Assembly (NCBI GenBank): GCA_004017535.1
Contig: SAJS01000002.1
Location: 496,001-560,000, forward strand
Direction of reading: 5' to 3'
Origin: Mesorhizobium sp.
GTDB taxonomy: Bacteria; Pseudomonadota; Alphaproteobacteria; Rhizobiales; Rhizobiaceae
Length of the DNA stretch: 64,000 bases
A program made the position numbers and the translations under genes. Below the pieces are notes generated by a model. It ran no database searches and had not been told where the DNA came from. It saw nothing but the letters and a program-made list of their open reading frames with translations. How positions within the stretch are numbered: the first letter of the stretch is position 1; each line of letters begins with the position of its first letter. Below, piece after piece: positions 42,408 to 51,474 of the stretch.

Positions 42408-42606
42408 GGCAATGAAGCTCGCATTGGTTGATAAATCCGCCAACTAATACAACCATAAGAATAATAATGCAACTAAGACGAGAATCTTTCTGAGAGCTGA
42501 AACCATTTGCACTCACAGATTGTTGAAAGACAGCCAAGGGGAAGTGAGTGGCTCATCGGCGGGCGATGATCTATGGCCGGCTTGGGCAGGTGGAATGGAG
42601 TTTTAG

Positions 42607-43005
42607 ATGAAGCTTTTCGAAACCGTTGCCCAGTACCGCCCGCAAGCGCTGGGCATGTTGCGCATCATGGCCGCCTTGCAGTTCATCGAACATGGCTCGC
42701 AGAAGCTGTTCAACTTTCCCGCCAGCGCCCAGCCGCACGCCCTCACCGGCCTGACGACGGCTGCAGGTATCCTCGAATTCGCCGGCGGCATCCTTTTGGT
42801 GCTCGGTCTCTTCACCCGCCCGGTGGCCTTCCTGCTCGCCGGCGAAATGGCCATCGCCTATTTCATGGCGCACTTCCCGCGCGACTTCTTCCCGGCCAAC
42901 AACGGCGGCGACGCAGCCATCCTGTTCTGCTTTGTCTTCCTCTATCTGTTCTTTGCCGGCTCGGGCGCCTTCGCGCTGGACAATCGCAACAGCGCCAGAG
43001 CCTGA
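42607..43005 (+). CDS. DoxX-family membrane protein (second copy)
   Basis: 132 residues with four helices. RIMAALQFIEHGSQKLFNFPAS in helix 1 and GILEFAGGILLVLGLFTRPVAFLLAGEMAIAYF in helices 2-3 are textbook DoxX, including the EHG and AGEMA elements. It is longer and more canonical than the copy at 35608-35985. Role in membrane redox chemistry inferred from family. It is monocistronic and ends 82 bp before the opposing FAD/GcvT gene, with a dispersed repeat between them. Confidence 0.88.
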   Translation: MKLFETVAQYRPQALGMLRIMAALQFIEHGSQKLFNFPASAQPHALTGLTTAAGILEFAGGILLVLGLFTRPVAFLLAGEMAIAYFMAHFPRDFFPANNGGDAAILFCFVFLYLFFAGSGAFALDNRNSARA

Positions 43006-43041
43006 GTGGCAGGATGCGCGCCAGGAGGCTTTTTGTTTTGA

Positions 43042-43086
43042 CGCAATTCCGGACGGAAAACCGCTTCGCTGTTTTCCTGGAATTGC
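43042..43086. repeat. dispersed palindromic repeat, copy 2 (GCAATTCC...GGAATTGC family)
   Basis: Begins CGCAATTCCGGACGGAAAA and ends TTTTCCTGGAATTGC; it is the reverse-oriented relative of the element at 8479-8523, matching over about 45 bp except in the loop. It abuts the stop codon of the FAD/GcvT gene (43088) and may add a hairpin at its mRNA 3' end. Confidence 0.78.
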
Positions 43087-43087
43087 T

Positions 43088-45514
43088 CTAGCCGCGCATC
43101 CGCTCGAAATTGGCGTCGAACAGCGGCGCCGCCTGGATGCGCGCCGCATGGCGCTGGCCGAGGATCTCGATCTCGAAACCGTCCGGTCTGTCGGCGATCT
43201 CCTTCGGCACATAGCCCATGGCGACCGACTTTTTCGAATTGTGCGCGTAGCCTCCTGACGTGACCCAGCCGCGCACGAAGCCGTCATGCCAGATCGCCTC
43301 GTCGCCGATCACATCGGCATCAGCGGCATCGACGATGAAGGCGCGCAACCTGAGCTTGCCGCCCTCGCGGCGCTCCGCGAGCGCCGCTTCCTTGCCGATG
43401 AAATCGGCGTCCTTGCCATAGGCGACGAAGCGGTCGAGCCCGGCCTCGACCGGCCCGTAGATCGGCCGGTACTCGCGCGCCCATGAGCCGTAGTTCTTTT
43501 CCAGCCTCAGCGCATTCAGCGCGCGCGAGCCGAACAGGCCGATGCCGAATTCCTCGCCAGCTTCGACCAGCGCCCAGTAGGCGGCGCGCTGGTATTCCGG
43601 CGCCACCCAGATCTCGTAGCCGAGATCCCCGGTGTAGCTGACGCGTCCGACGAGACATGGCGCCATGCCGATATCCATCCTTGCGACCGCCATGAAGGGA
43701 AAGCCCGCGTTGGAGACATCGGCGCGAGTGACCTTGGCGAGCACCTCCCTCGCCTTCGGCCCGGCAATCGCAAGGCCGGTGAGTTTCTGTCCCAGCGCTT
43801 CGATCCGCGCCGAGCCATCTTTGGGCAGATGCGCCTCGAACCAGCGCATGTGGTATTGCTCGGCGATGCCTGAGCCGGCAATGAACCACTCCGCGTCGTC
43901 GATATTGGCCAAGGTGAAATCGCCGATCAGTCTGCCGTCGTCCTTCAGCATCGGCGCCAGCGTCATGCGGCCGCGCTTGGGCAGCTTGCAGGCGAATACG
44001 CGGTCGAGCCATCCAGCCGCGCCATCGCCCGTCACTTTGTATTTGGCGAAGTTCGAGATCTCCGACAGGCCGACGCCGTTGCGCACCGCCGCGACTTCCT
44101 TGGCGACATGCTCGAAGTCGGTCGAGCGCCGCCACGAAAACTCGTCCCTGACGCCGTCCGGCGCATACCAGAGCGGCACTTCGAGCCCATAGGACACGCC
44201 CCATTGCGCGCCCTTGGCGGCTAGCGTGTCGTAGAGGGGCGTCGTCTTCAGCGGACGCCCGGCCGGCAGTTCCTCATTGGGGAAGCGGATCGAGAAGCGG
44301 CGCGAATAATTCTCGCGCACCTTTGCGTTCGTATAGGCCATCGTCGCCCAGTCGCCGTAGCGCGCCACATCCATCGCCCAGATATCGGCGCCCGGATCGC
44401 CCTCGATCATCCAGTTGGAGAGCGCGAGCCCAACGCCGCCGCCCTGGCTGAAGCCGGCCATGACGCCGCAGGCGACCCAGAAGCCCGGCAGGCCGCGCAC
44501 CGGACCGACCAGCGGATTGCCGTCCGGCGCGAAGGTGAAGGGGCCGTTGATGATCTGCTTGATGCCGGTCTTCTGGAAGGCCGGGAAATGCCGGAAGCCG
44601 ACTTCCAGCGACGGCGCGATGCGGTCGATGTCCGGCTCCAGCAGCTCATGGCCGAAATTCCACGGCGTCTGGAATTCGGACCAGACCTTGTTCGCCTTCT
44701 CGTAAGTGCCCATCAGCATGCCGCCGCGCTCCTGGCGCAGATAGAGCTCGCCGTCGAAGTCGACCGCGTGGATGATCTCGGTGCCGGTCTTCTTGTTCCA
44801 GTCGGCGACCTCCGGCATGTCCTCGGTGATCAGGTACATATGCTCCATGGCCAGCACCGGCAGCTCCAGCCCCACCATGCGGCCGACCTCGCGCGCCCAG
44901 AGCCCGCCGGCATTGACGAGATGCTCGGCAATGACATCGCCCTTGTTGGTGATGACGCGCCACAACCCGTCGGGACGGCGCACGATGTCCTCGACCTTGG
45001 TGAAGCGCTCGACCTCAGCGCCCAGTTTCCGCGCCGCCTTGGCATAGGCGTGCGTCACGCCGGACGGGTCGAGATGGCCGTCCTCCTTGTTGCGCACCGC
45101 CCCGACGAACTGGCTGGGATCGATGAGCGGCATCAGTTCCGCCGCCTCCTTGGCCGAGATCACCTCGAGGTCGATGCCGAGATAGCGGCCCTTCGACACC
45201 ACGCCGCGCAGCCAGTCGAGCCGCGCCTCGGTCGCGGCCAGCAGCACGCCGCCGGTCAAGTGCACGCCGGTCGCCTGGCCCGAAAGCTCCTCGATCTCCT
45301 TGTAGAGCGAGATCGTGTATTTCTGCAGCTTGGCGACGTTGGGATCGCCATTGATAGTGTGCATGCCGCCGGCCGCATGCCAGGTCGAGCCGGACGTCAG
45401 CTCGTCGCGCTCGAGAAGCACGACATCGGTCCAGCCATGGCGGGCGAGATGGAACAGCACCGAGCATCCAACGACACCGCCGCCGATGACTACGACCTTT
45501 GCATGCGACTTCAT
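43088..45514 (-). CDS. FAD-dependent oxidoreductase fused to GcvT domain (dimethylglycine/sarcosine dehydrogenase-like)
   Basis: 808 residues. Order: FAD/DAO domain about 1-370 (VVVIGGGVVGCSVLFHLARHG at the start; STWHAAGG is the covalent-FAD region of DMGDH/SarDH), FAO_M linker, GCV_T domain about 425-700 and GCV_T C-barrel to the end. The family oxidises N-methyl groups and hands the one-carbon unit to tetrahydrofolate. It lies 61 bp after the MttB-family gene on the same strand, so the pair likely degrades a methylated amine. The ATG at 45514 begins the FAD motif region. Confidence 0.92.
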   Translation of the reverse strand: MKSHAKVVVIGGGVVGCSVLFHLARHGWTDVVLLERDELTSGSTWHAAGGMHTINGDPNVAKLQKYTISLYKEIEELSGQATGVHLTGGVLLAATEARLDWLRGVVSKGRYLGIDLEVISAKEAAELMPLIDPSQFVGAVRNKEDGHLDPSGVTHAYAKAARKLGAEVERFTKVEDIVRRPDGLWRVITNKGDVIAEHLVNAGGLWAREVGRMVGLELPVLAMEHMYLITEDMPEVADWNKKTGTEIIHAVDFDGELYLRQERGGMLMGTYEKANKVWSEFQTPWNFGHELLEPDIDRIAPSLEVGFRHFPAFQKTGIKQIINGPFTFAPDGNPLVGPVRGLPGFWVACGVMAGFSQGGGVGLALSNWMIEGDPGADIWAMDVARYGDWATMAYTNAKVRENYSRRFSIRFPNEELPAGRPLKTTPLYDTLAAKGAQWGVSYGLEVPLWYAPDGVRDEFSWRRSTDFEHVAKEVAAVRNGVGLSEISNFAKYKVTGDGAAGWLDRVFACKLPKRGRMTLAPMLKDDGRLIGDFTLANIDDAEWFIAGSGIAEQYHMRWFEAHLPKDGSARIEALGQKLTGLAIAGPKAREVLAKVTRADVSNAGFPFMAVARMDIGMAPCLVGRVSYTGDLGYEIWVAPEYQRAAYWALVEAGEEFGIGLFGSRALNALRLEKNYGSWAREYRPIYGPVEAGLDRFVAYGKDADFIGKEAALAERREGGKLRLRAFIVDAADADVIGDEAIWHDGFVRGWVTSGGYAHNSKKSVAMGYVPKEIADRPDGFEIEILGQRHAARIQAAPLFDANFERMRG

Positions 45515-45575
45515 GGGTTTTCTCGTTGGTTCAGTGAGTTGAGAGATTGAAATGATTGCGGAGGAAGGCGTTCCC

Positions 45576-47114
45576 TCACGGTTCGCCTTGCCCGATCGTT
45601 TGCTTGCGGCGCGCCATATAGGCTTCAAGCGCCTCGCGCACGGCGGGGTCCATGGCCGGCTGGACATATTCCTCCAGCGCCTTCTTCCACAGCCTGGTCG
45701 CGCGCGCCGTCGTGTCGAGCGCGCCGGCTTCCTGCCAGGCCTCGTAATTCTGCCAGTTGGAAAGCATCGGCTGGTAGAAGGCGGTGGCGTATCGCTCCAG
45801 CGTGTGCGGCTCGCCGAAGAAATGGCCCCCTGTCGGCACCGCGCCCAGCGCCTCGACCGCGAGCTCCGCCTCGTCGACAACGATCGGCCGCAGAAATTCC
45901 ATCATGTGCTGGATCATCTCGACATCGATGATGAGCTTTTCGAACGAGGCCGTCAGTCCGCCCTCCTGCCAGCCGGCGGCATGGTAGACGAGATTGCCGT
46001 GGCCGAGCACCGCGCCCCACAGCGCCATCATCGTCTCATAGGCGCCTTGCGCGTCGGCAGCATTGGAGGCCGAGCCGGGCGTCGTACGATAGGGCAGGTT
46101 ATAGCGCCGCGCCAATTGCCCGGAAGCGATGTTGGCCTTGGTGTTTTCGGGCGTGCCGAAGGCCGGCGCGCCCGACTTCATGTCGACATTGGAGGTGAAG
46201 GCGCCATACATCACCGGCGCGCCGGAACGCACCAGTTGCGTCAGCACGATGCCGAACAGCGCCTCGGCATTCTGCTGCGCCAGCGCGCCGGCCAGCGTCA
46301 CCGGGCTCATCGCGCCCATCAGCGTGAACGGGGTGACGGCAACCGACTGGCCGTATTCGGCCATCGTCATCAGCCCTTCCGCCATCATCTCGTCGAAACG
46401 GCGCGGCGAGTTGACCGAGATGATGGTGGTGACGCCGGGGTCAAGTGCCATCTCATCCAGCGTCAGCCCGCGCGCGATCGCCATCATCTCGATGCCGTCC
46501 AGCGCCCTGCCCCGCCCGATCGCCGAGACATGAAAACATTTGTCGGTCAGCGTCAGATTGGCGAAATAGGTGTCCATGTGCCTTGTGTTCGCCGGCAGCT
46601 CGATCGGCGCGCAGACCTGATTGCCGAGCATATGGATGCAATTGAAATGCTGCGCCAAGCGGACAAGGTCCTGGTAGTCGGGCATGTTGCCGGCGCGGCG
46701 GCCGCGCTCCATGTCGTGCACGTTGGGCGGCCCGGCCACCAGCGTGAAGTTGATCGTGCTGCCGCCGAGATGGATTGCTCGAGCCGGATTGCGTGGGGTA
46801 AGCGTGTAGCTGCTGCGCGTCGACCTCAGCGCTTCCTCGACCATGCCGCGATCGACGCGCACATTCATCGACCCGTGATCGACCTTGGCGCCGGCGCGCT
46901 CGAACAGCGACAGCGCCCGCGGGCTCATCACCTCGATGCCGAAATTCTCCAGGATGTGCATCGAGGCTTGGTGGATCGCCTCGATCTGGTCGGCCGACAA
47001 CAGCGCCATCGGCGGATAGGGATTCTCCACGCGCCTCGGCGGCAGTTGCGGGATGGCGACGGGTCCTCGGTTGCTGGTGCGCTCGGCGCCGCGCTTGCGT
47101 CTTGGTTCGCTCAT
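45576..47114 (-). CDS. trimethylamine methyltransferase (MttB) family protein, non-pyrrolysine type
   Basis: 512 residues. The MttB TIM-barrel pattern is present (ILENFGIEVMSPRALSLFERAG, FTLVAGPPNVHDMERGRR, MLGNQVCAPIELPANTRHMDTYFANLTLTDK, GHGNLVYHAAGWQEGGL). The reading frame has no internal amber codon, so this is the non-Pyl branch (MtgB/MtpB/MtcB-like), which demethylates quaternary amines such as glycine betaine in anaerobes with a corrinoid partner. No corrinoid protein gene is in the window. ATG at 47114 adopted, after a GTG two codons upstream. The next gene is FAD/GcvT. Confidence 0.9.
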   Translation of the reverse strand: MSEPRRKRGAERTSNRGPVAIPQLPPRRVENPYPPMALLSADQIEAIHQASMHILENFGIEVMSPRALSLFERAGAKVDHGSMNVRVDRGMVEEALRSTRSSYTLTPRNPARAIHLGGSTINFTLVAGPPNVHDMERGRRAGNMPDYQDLVRLAQHFNCIHMLGNQVCAPIELPANTRHMDTYFANLTLTDKCFHVSAIGRGRALDGIEMMAIARGLTLDEMALDPGVTTIISVNSPRRFDEMMAEGLMTMAEYGQSVAVTPFTLMGAMSPVTLAGALAQQNAEALFGIVLTQLVRSGAPVMYGAFTSNVDMKSGAPAFGTPENTKANIASGQLARRYNLPYRTTPGSASNAADAQGAYETMMALWGAVLGHGNLVYHAAGWQEGGLTASFEKLIIDVEMIQHMMEFLRPIVVDEAELAVEALGAVPTGGHFFGEPHTLERYATAFYQPMLSNWQNYEAWQEAGALDTTARATRLWKKALEEYVQPAMDPAVREALEAYMARRKQTIGQGEP

Positions 47115-47325
47115 GCGCACATCAGAGCGCCGACATTACAGGCGAGCTGTCAGGAATTCGCCATTTGCCGGCGCGATTTTAGCCTAGGCGGCATTTCTGA
47201 AAATCGATGGAAAGGATAGCGACGTACATAGTCGGAATATCGATACTCGACTCTTCGCGCTGCCCGCGTCCTCGTTAAGGAACCGCGCAAGACTCCTTTT
47301 ATGATTTCGGCCTATTCGTCTTCCA

Positions 47326-47916
47326 ATGCGTAGGTCGAATTTTAGTAAAATTGTCGCTGTTTCCGTGCTGCTGGCGCTTTCGGCCTGCGCGACGGCCCCC
47401 AGCCATATCAACAATGTCTGCGCCGTCTTCGACCAGAATGACGGCTGGTTCGACAACTGGCAGTCCGCCGCCGAGCGGACCGAGCAGAAATACGGCATTC
47501 CCGTTCCCGTGCTGATGGCCACGGTTCGCAAGGAATCCGGGTTCAAGAGCAATGCCCGCCCGCCGCGCACCAAGCTGCTCGGCTTCATCCCGTGGACACA
47601 CGTCTCGAGCGCCACCGGCTACTCGCAGGCGCTCGACGGCACCTGGTCGCAATATCAAAGCGAGACCGGCAACTGGGCGGCGCGCCGCACACGCTTCGCC
47701 GACGCCATCGATTTCGTCGGCTGGTACCACTCCAAGACCGCCGACACTTTCGGTGTCGCGCGCAACGACACCTATAATCTCTATCTTGCCTATTATCTCG
47801 GCTGGACCGCCTATGGCCGCGGCAATCGCGGCGACGCCGGCGTCCAAAGCTACGCGCGCGCCACCGACCAGATGGCCCGCGACTACGCAGAGCAGCTACG
47901 GCAGTGCGGCACCTGA
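47326..47916 (+). CDS. lipoprotein with SLT/transglycosylase-like fold
   Basis: 196 residues. Lipobox LSAC is near residue 20, after a hydrophobic signal, so the mature protein is lipid-anchored. A short SLT-like core follows: PVPVLMATVRKESGFKSNARPP, where Glu in RKESGFKS is in the position of the catalytic Glu, and ATGYSQALDGTWSQYQSET, then NLYLAYYLGWTAYGRGN. The protein may cut peptidoglycan strands at the outer membrane. A clear ribosome site was not seen before the ATG at 47326. It is convergent with the ABC ATPase gene. Confidence 0.78.
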   Translation: MRRSNFSKIVAVSVLLALSACATAPSHINNVCAVFDQNDGWFDNWQSAAERTEQKYGIPVPVLMATVRKESGFKSNARPPRTKLLGFIPWTHVSSATGYSQALDGTWSQYQSETGNWAARRTRFADAIDFVGWYHSKTADTFGVARNDTYNLYLAYYLGWTAYGRGNRGDAGVQSYARATDQMARDYAEQLRQCGT

Positions 47917-47929
47917 TCCTTCGCCTTGT

Positions 47930-50251
47930 CTAGTGCCGCCTTGTCGTGTCCTTCGGTCTTGCGACACCGGTTTCCGAATCCTCGTCGCGCACTTCGTGGC
48001 GGCGGGCCTTGAGCACGGCGTCGTTATCTTCGACGCCCTCTCCGGTCGCGTCGGCTTCCGCACTGGCATTTTTGCCGTCCGGACGCTGCGGCGGCGTACC
48101 GGCAAAGCCCGGCCCCTCGCCTTGCAGCGCATCGTCCGGCACGCCCTCACGCGCCGCGTGCTCCTTGTCGAACTTGATGACCGGCTCCATCTTGGCCAGC
48201 ACGTCGTCCGAAAGCCAGCACAGGCTCGTATGGCCGCCGCCGAGATTCTTCACCGGCGGCACCTTCGTCTCGCACAGATTGTCCGGCACCAGCTTCTTGT
48301 AGCCGCAGCGCGTCTGGAACGGACAGCCGGTCGGCGGGTTCATCGCCGAGGGAATGTCGCCTTCGAGCACGATGTGCTTCTTGACCACGCTGGTGTCCGC
48401 GATCGGGATCGCGGACAGCAGCGCTTCCGTGTAGGGATGGTAGGGCGGCGAGAAGATCTGGTCGGTCGTGCCCTGCTCGACGATGTAGCCGAGATACATG
48501 ACGACGACGCGGTCGGCGATGTAGCGCACCACCGACAAATCGTGGCTGATGAACAGCATCGTCGTCTTGTTCTTGCGCTGGATGTCCATCAACAGCTCGG
48601 TCACCGCTGCCTGCACCGAGACGTCGAGCGCCGAGACCGGCTCGTCGGCCACCACCACCTTGGCGTCGCCGGCAAAAGCGCGAGCCACGCCGATGCGCTG
48701 CTTTTGGCCGCCCGAAAGCTGGCGCGGCTTGCGGGTCTCGAAGGCCCTGGGCAGCTTCACCAGGTCGAGCAGCTCCAGCATGCGCTGGCGTCGCTCGGCG
48801 ACATTCTTGCCGACATGGAACTTTTCCAGCGTGCGGATGATCTGCGAGCCGACCGTGTGGCTCGGGTTCAGCGTGTCGAACGGGTTCTGGAACACCATCT
48901 GGATCGACGACACGGTGTCGACGCCGCGGCTCTCGATACCTGTCGACTGGATTTCCTTATTGGCCAAAGTCACGGTGCCGGAGCTGGCGGTTTCGAGGCC
49001 CAGTAGCACCTTGGCCAGCGTCGACTTTCCGCAGCCGGACTCGCCGACGATCGCCACCGTCTCGGATTCGCGCGCGGTGAACGAGATCGTCTCGTTGGCC
49101 TTGACGACGCGGCCTTCGCTGGAGCCGAACACCTCGCTGCCGCCGACTTTGTAGTATTTCTTGAGGTCCTGGATCTTCAGCACCGGCGCGCCGGGCTCGA
49201 CCTTCTCGTTGACCTTCTTGGCGCCGGGCGGCAGCGCCTCCCAGTCGATCTCGTTGAAGCGCACGCAACGCGAGAAATGCCCCTCATGGCCCTCGACCGG
49301 GACCATCGGGATTTCCGCGGCGTTACAAACGCCCTCGACGAAATGGTGGCAGCGCGGCCCGAAATTGCAGCCCTTCGGCCGCTCATGCGGCAGCGGCAAC
49401 TGTCCGGGAATGGAGATCAGCGGCCGCGAGTTCTTGTCGGCGCCGGGCAGCGGGATCGAGCGGAACAGCCCTTGCGTATAGGGATGGCGCATCCGGTCGA
49501 ACACGTCCTCGATCTTGCCGGTCTCGACGGCCTCGCCGGAATACATCACCGTGATCCTGTCGCAGGTCTCGAGGATCAGGCCGAGATTGTGCGACACGAA
49601 GATCATCGAGGTGCCGAACTTTTCGCCGAGACCCTTGACCAGCTCGACGATGCCGGCCTCGACGGTGACGTCGAGCGCGGTGGTCGGCTCGTCGAGCAGA
49701 AGCAGCGCAGGTTTCGACAGCAGCGCCATGGCAATCACGATGCGCTGCTGCTGGCCGCCGGAAAGCTGGTGCGGATAGGAGCGCATCATGCGCTCAGGGT
49801 CGGGCAGCTTCACCGCCCGCACCATCTCCAGCGCTCTGTTGTAGGCCTCTTCCTTCGACACCTTGTCGTGGATCAGCGGCACCTCCATCAGCTGCTGGCC
49901 GATCTTCATCGCCGGGTTGAGGCTCGCCATCGGCTCCTGGTAGATCATGGCGATCTTGTTGCCGCGGATGGCGCGCAGTTCCTCATCGGACATCTCGCCC
50001 ATGTCCCTGCCTTGGAACTTGATGCGCCCGCCGACGATCTTCCCGATGTTGGAGAGGTCGCGCATGATGCCGAGCGACACGGTCGACTTGCCGCAGCCGG
50101 ATTCGCCGACGATGCCCATCGCCTCGCCGGGCATGACCGTGCAGGAGAAATCCATCACAGCCGGGATCTCGCCCTTTCGGGTGAAGAAGGAGATCGAGAG
50201 GTTCTCGATCTCGATGATGGGTTGAGCCGGATCTCGAACTGCCTCGTTCAT
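47930..50251 (-). CDS. fused double ATP-binding protein of a Dpp/Opp-type ABC importer
   Basis: 773 residues containing DppD-like and DppF-like ATPases in one chain. ATPase 1: Walker [38 protein letters not shown], then the oligo_HPY end with CNFGPRCHHFVEGVC. ATPase 2: GESGCGKSTLAKVLLG, LSGGQKQRIGVARAF, VVVADEPVSALD and CPFQTRCGYKK. The C-terminal 70 residues after that are acidic and low in complexity. ATG at 50251 has GGAG six bases upstream. It powers the permeases at 50304-52509. Confidence 0.93.
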   Translation of the reverse strand: MNEAVRDPAQPIIEIENLSISFFTRKGEIPAVMDFSCTVMPGEAMGIVGESGCGKSTVSLGIMRDLSNIGKIVGGRIKFQGRDMGEMSDEELRAIRGNKIAMIYQEPMASLNPAMKIGQQLMEVPLIHDKVSKEEAYNRALEMVRAVKLPDPERMMRSYPHQLSGGQQQRIVIAMALLSKPALLLLDEPTTALDVTVEAGIVELVKGLGEKFGTSMIFVSHNLGLILETCDRITVMYSGEAVETGKIEDVFDRMRHPYTQGLFRSIPLPGADKNSRPLISIPGQLPLPHERPKGCNFGPRCHHFVEGVCNAAEIPMVPVEGHEGHFSRCVRFNEIDWEALPPGAKKVNEKVEPGAPVLKIQDLKKYYKVGGSEVFGSSEGRVVKANETISFTARESETVAIVGESGCGKSTLAKVLLGLETASSGTVTLANKEIQSTGIESRGVDTVSSIQMVFQNPFDTLNPSHTVGSQIIRTLEKFHVGKNVAERRQRMLELLDLVKLPRAFETRKPRQLSGGQKQRIGVARAFAGDAKVVVADEPVSALDVSVQAAVTELLMDIQRKNKTTMLFISHDLSVVRYIADRVVVMYLGYIVEQGTTDQIFSPPYHPYTEALLSAIPIADTSVVKKHIVLEGDIPSAMNPPTGCPFQTRCGYKKLVPDNLCETKVPPVKNLGGGHTSLCWLSDDVLAKMEPVIKFDKEHAAREGVPDDALQGEGPGFAGTPPQRPDGKNASAEADATGEGVEDNDAVLKARRHEVRDEDSETGVARPKDTTRRH

Positions 50252-50303
50252 GGGTCGCTCCAATCCTAAATTATTCCAGCAGGTAGGGCCTGAGCCCTCG
50301 CCA

Positions 50304-51461
50304 TCAATCCTTCATCGACTGTTCGCGCAGCGAGTCCGCCAGAAGATTCAGCCCCAGCACGAATGACATCAGGGCGATCGTCGGCGGCAGCGCCGGGTGG
50401 ATGAAGGAACGCAGCAGCCGGCTGGCATCCTTGATCGCGGTACCCCAGTCGGGGCTTTCCGGCGCCAGGCCCAAGCCAAAATAGCCGAGCGTTCCGAGCA
50501 GGATCGTCGTGTAGCCGATGCGCAGGCAGGCATCGACGATCAGCGGACCGCGCGCATTGGGCAGGATCTCCCAAAGCATGATGTACCAAGGGGATTCACC
50601 GCGCGTCTGTGCCGCCGCCACATAGTCGCGCGTCTTGATGTCCATGGTCAGCCCGCGCACAATGCGGAACACGCCGGGGCTGGAGGCGAACACCACCGCC
50701 ACGAAGATATTGAGCTGGTTGGGATCGATATGGACGATGTGCAGCGGATCCTTGTCGAAGACCAGGCCTGCATAGATCCAGCCGCCGAGCACCAGCGTGA
50801 TGCTGAGCAAGATATAGAGCCGGTCCGGACGGTTCTTGTATCGGGTCCAGAACAGCACGCAGAAGAAGATGATCGGGAACAGGAAGAACAGACCCGCCAT
50901 CGCATAGGGGATCGGCGTGTCCATGATGCCCGGCGTAACCAGCAAATAGAACAACAGGATCACCGGAAAGGCCAGCACCAGATTGGCGAGGAAGGACAAG
51001 AGCGTGTCGATCTTGCCGCCATAATAGCCGGCCGGCAGGCCGAGCGTGATGCCGACCATCAGTGCGAAGCCGGTGGCGGCCGGCGCGATGATCAGCACGA
51101 TCTGGCTGCCATAGACCATGCGCGAGAACACGTCGCGGGCGAGCTTGTCGCCGCCGAAATAATAGACCAGCTTCGACGCCGGCTCGACCGCGCCGGGCAG
51201 TGTGTCCTTCATCACCGAGACCTGGGCCAGCGGGTCGAAGGGCGAGATGGTCGAGGCGAAGATCGCGGTGAACAGCCAGAACAGGCAGATGAAGACGCCG
51301 GCAATGCCGACGCCGCTGTCGAAGAGCTGACCATAGAGGCCGAGCCGCTTCTTGTAGGTAAAGCTCGCGCCCATCACCAGGATGAGAGCCACCCACACCG
51401 GCCAGAAGCGCCAGAGCACGCCGATGACGACGTCGAAGGCGCTGATATATTCCGTTTGCAT
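50304..51461 (-). CDS. ABC transporter permease, DppC/OppC type, with extra central helices
   Basis: 385 residues, longer than usual DppC (about 300). An OppC_N-like region and a periplasmic segment (DPLAQVSVMKDTLPGA, then the GGDKLARDVFSRMVYGSQI motif) are normal. Between the usual helices 3 and 4 there is an insert of about 90 residues with two or three extra hydrophobic segments (residues about 205-290). The EAA loop (TRGESPWYIMLWEILPNARGPLIV) and LGLNLLADSLRE end are conserved. It is 13 bp upstream of no gene; the DppB gene lies 13 bp before it. Confidence 0.9.
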   Translation of the reverse strand: MQTEYISAFDVVIGVLWRFWPVWVALILVMGASFTYKKRLGLYGQLFDSGVGIAGVFICLFWLFTAIFASTISPFDPLAQVSVMKDTLPGAVEPASKLVYYFGGDKLARDVFSRMVYGSQIVLIIAPAATGFALMVGITLGLPAGYYGGKIDTLLSFLANLVLAFPVILLFYLLVTPGIMDTPIPYAMAGLFFLFPIIFFCVLFWTRYKNRPDRLYILLSITLVLGGWIYAGLVFDKDPLHIVHIDPNQLNIFVAVVFASSPGVFRIVRGLTMDIKTRDYVAAAQTRGESPWYIMLWEILPNARGPLIVDACLRIGYTTILLGTLGYFGLGLAPESPDWGTAIKDASRLLRSFIHPALPPTIALMSFVLGLNLLADSLREQSMKD

Positions 51462-51474
51462 CGGCCCCTGACCT

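Noticed and set aside
45576-47114. Pyrrolysine-containing trimethylamine methyltransferase (true MttB)
   Set aside because: No in-frame TAG occurs in the coding frame and no pylTSBCD genes are present.
45552-47219. 555-codon frame antisense to the MttB-family gene
   Set aside because: Arg/His/Gln-rich shadow translation; no motif, while the minus frame matches MttB along its length.
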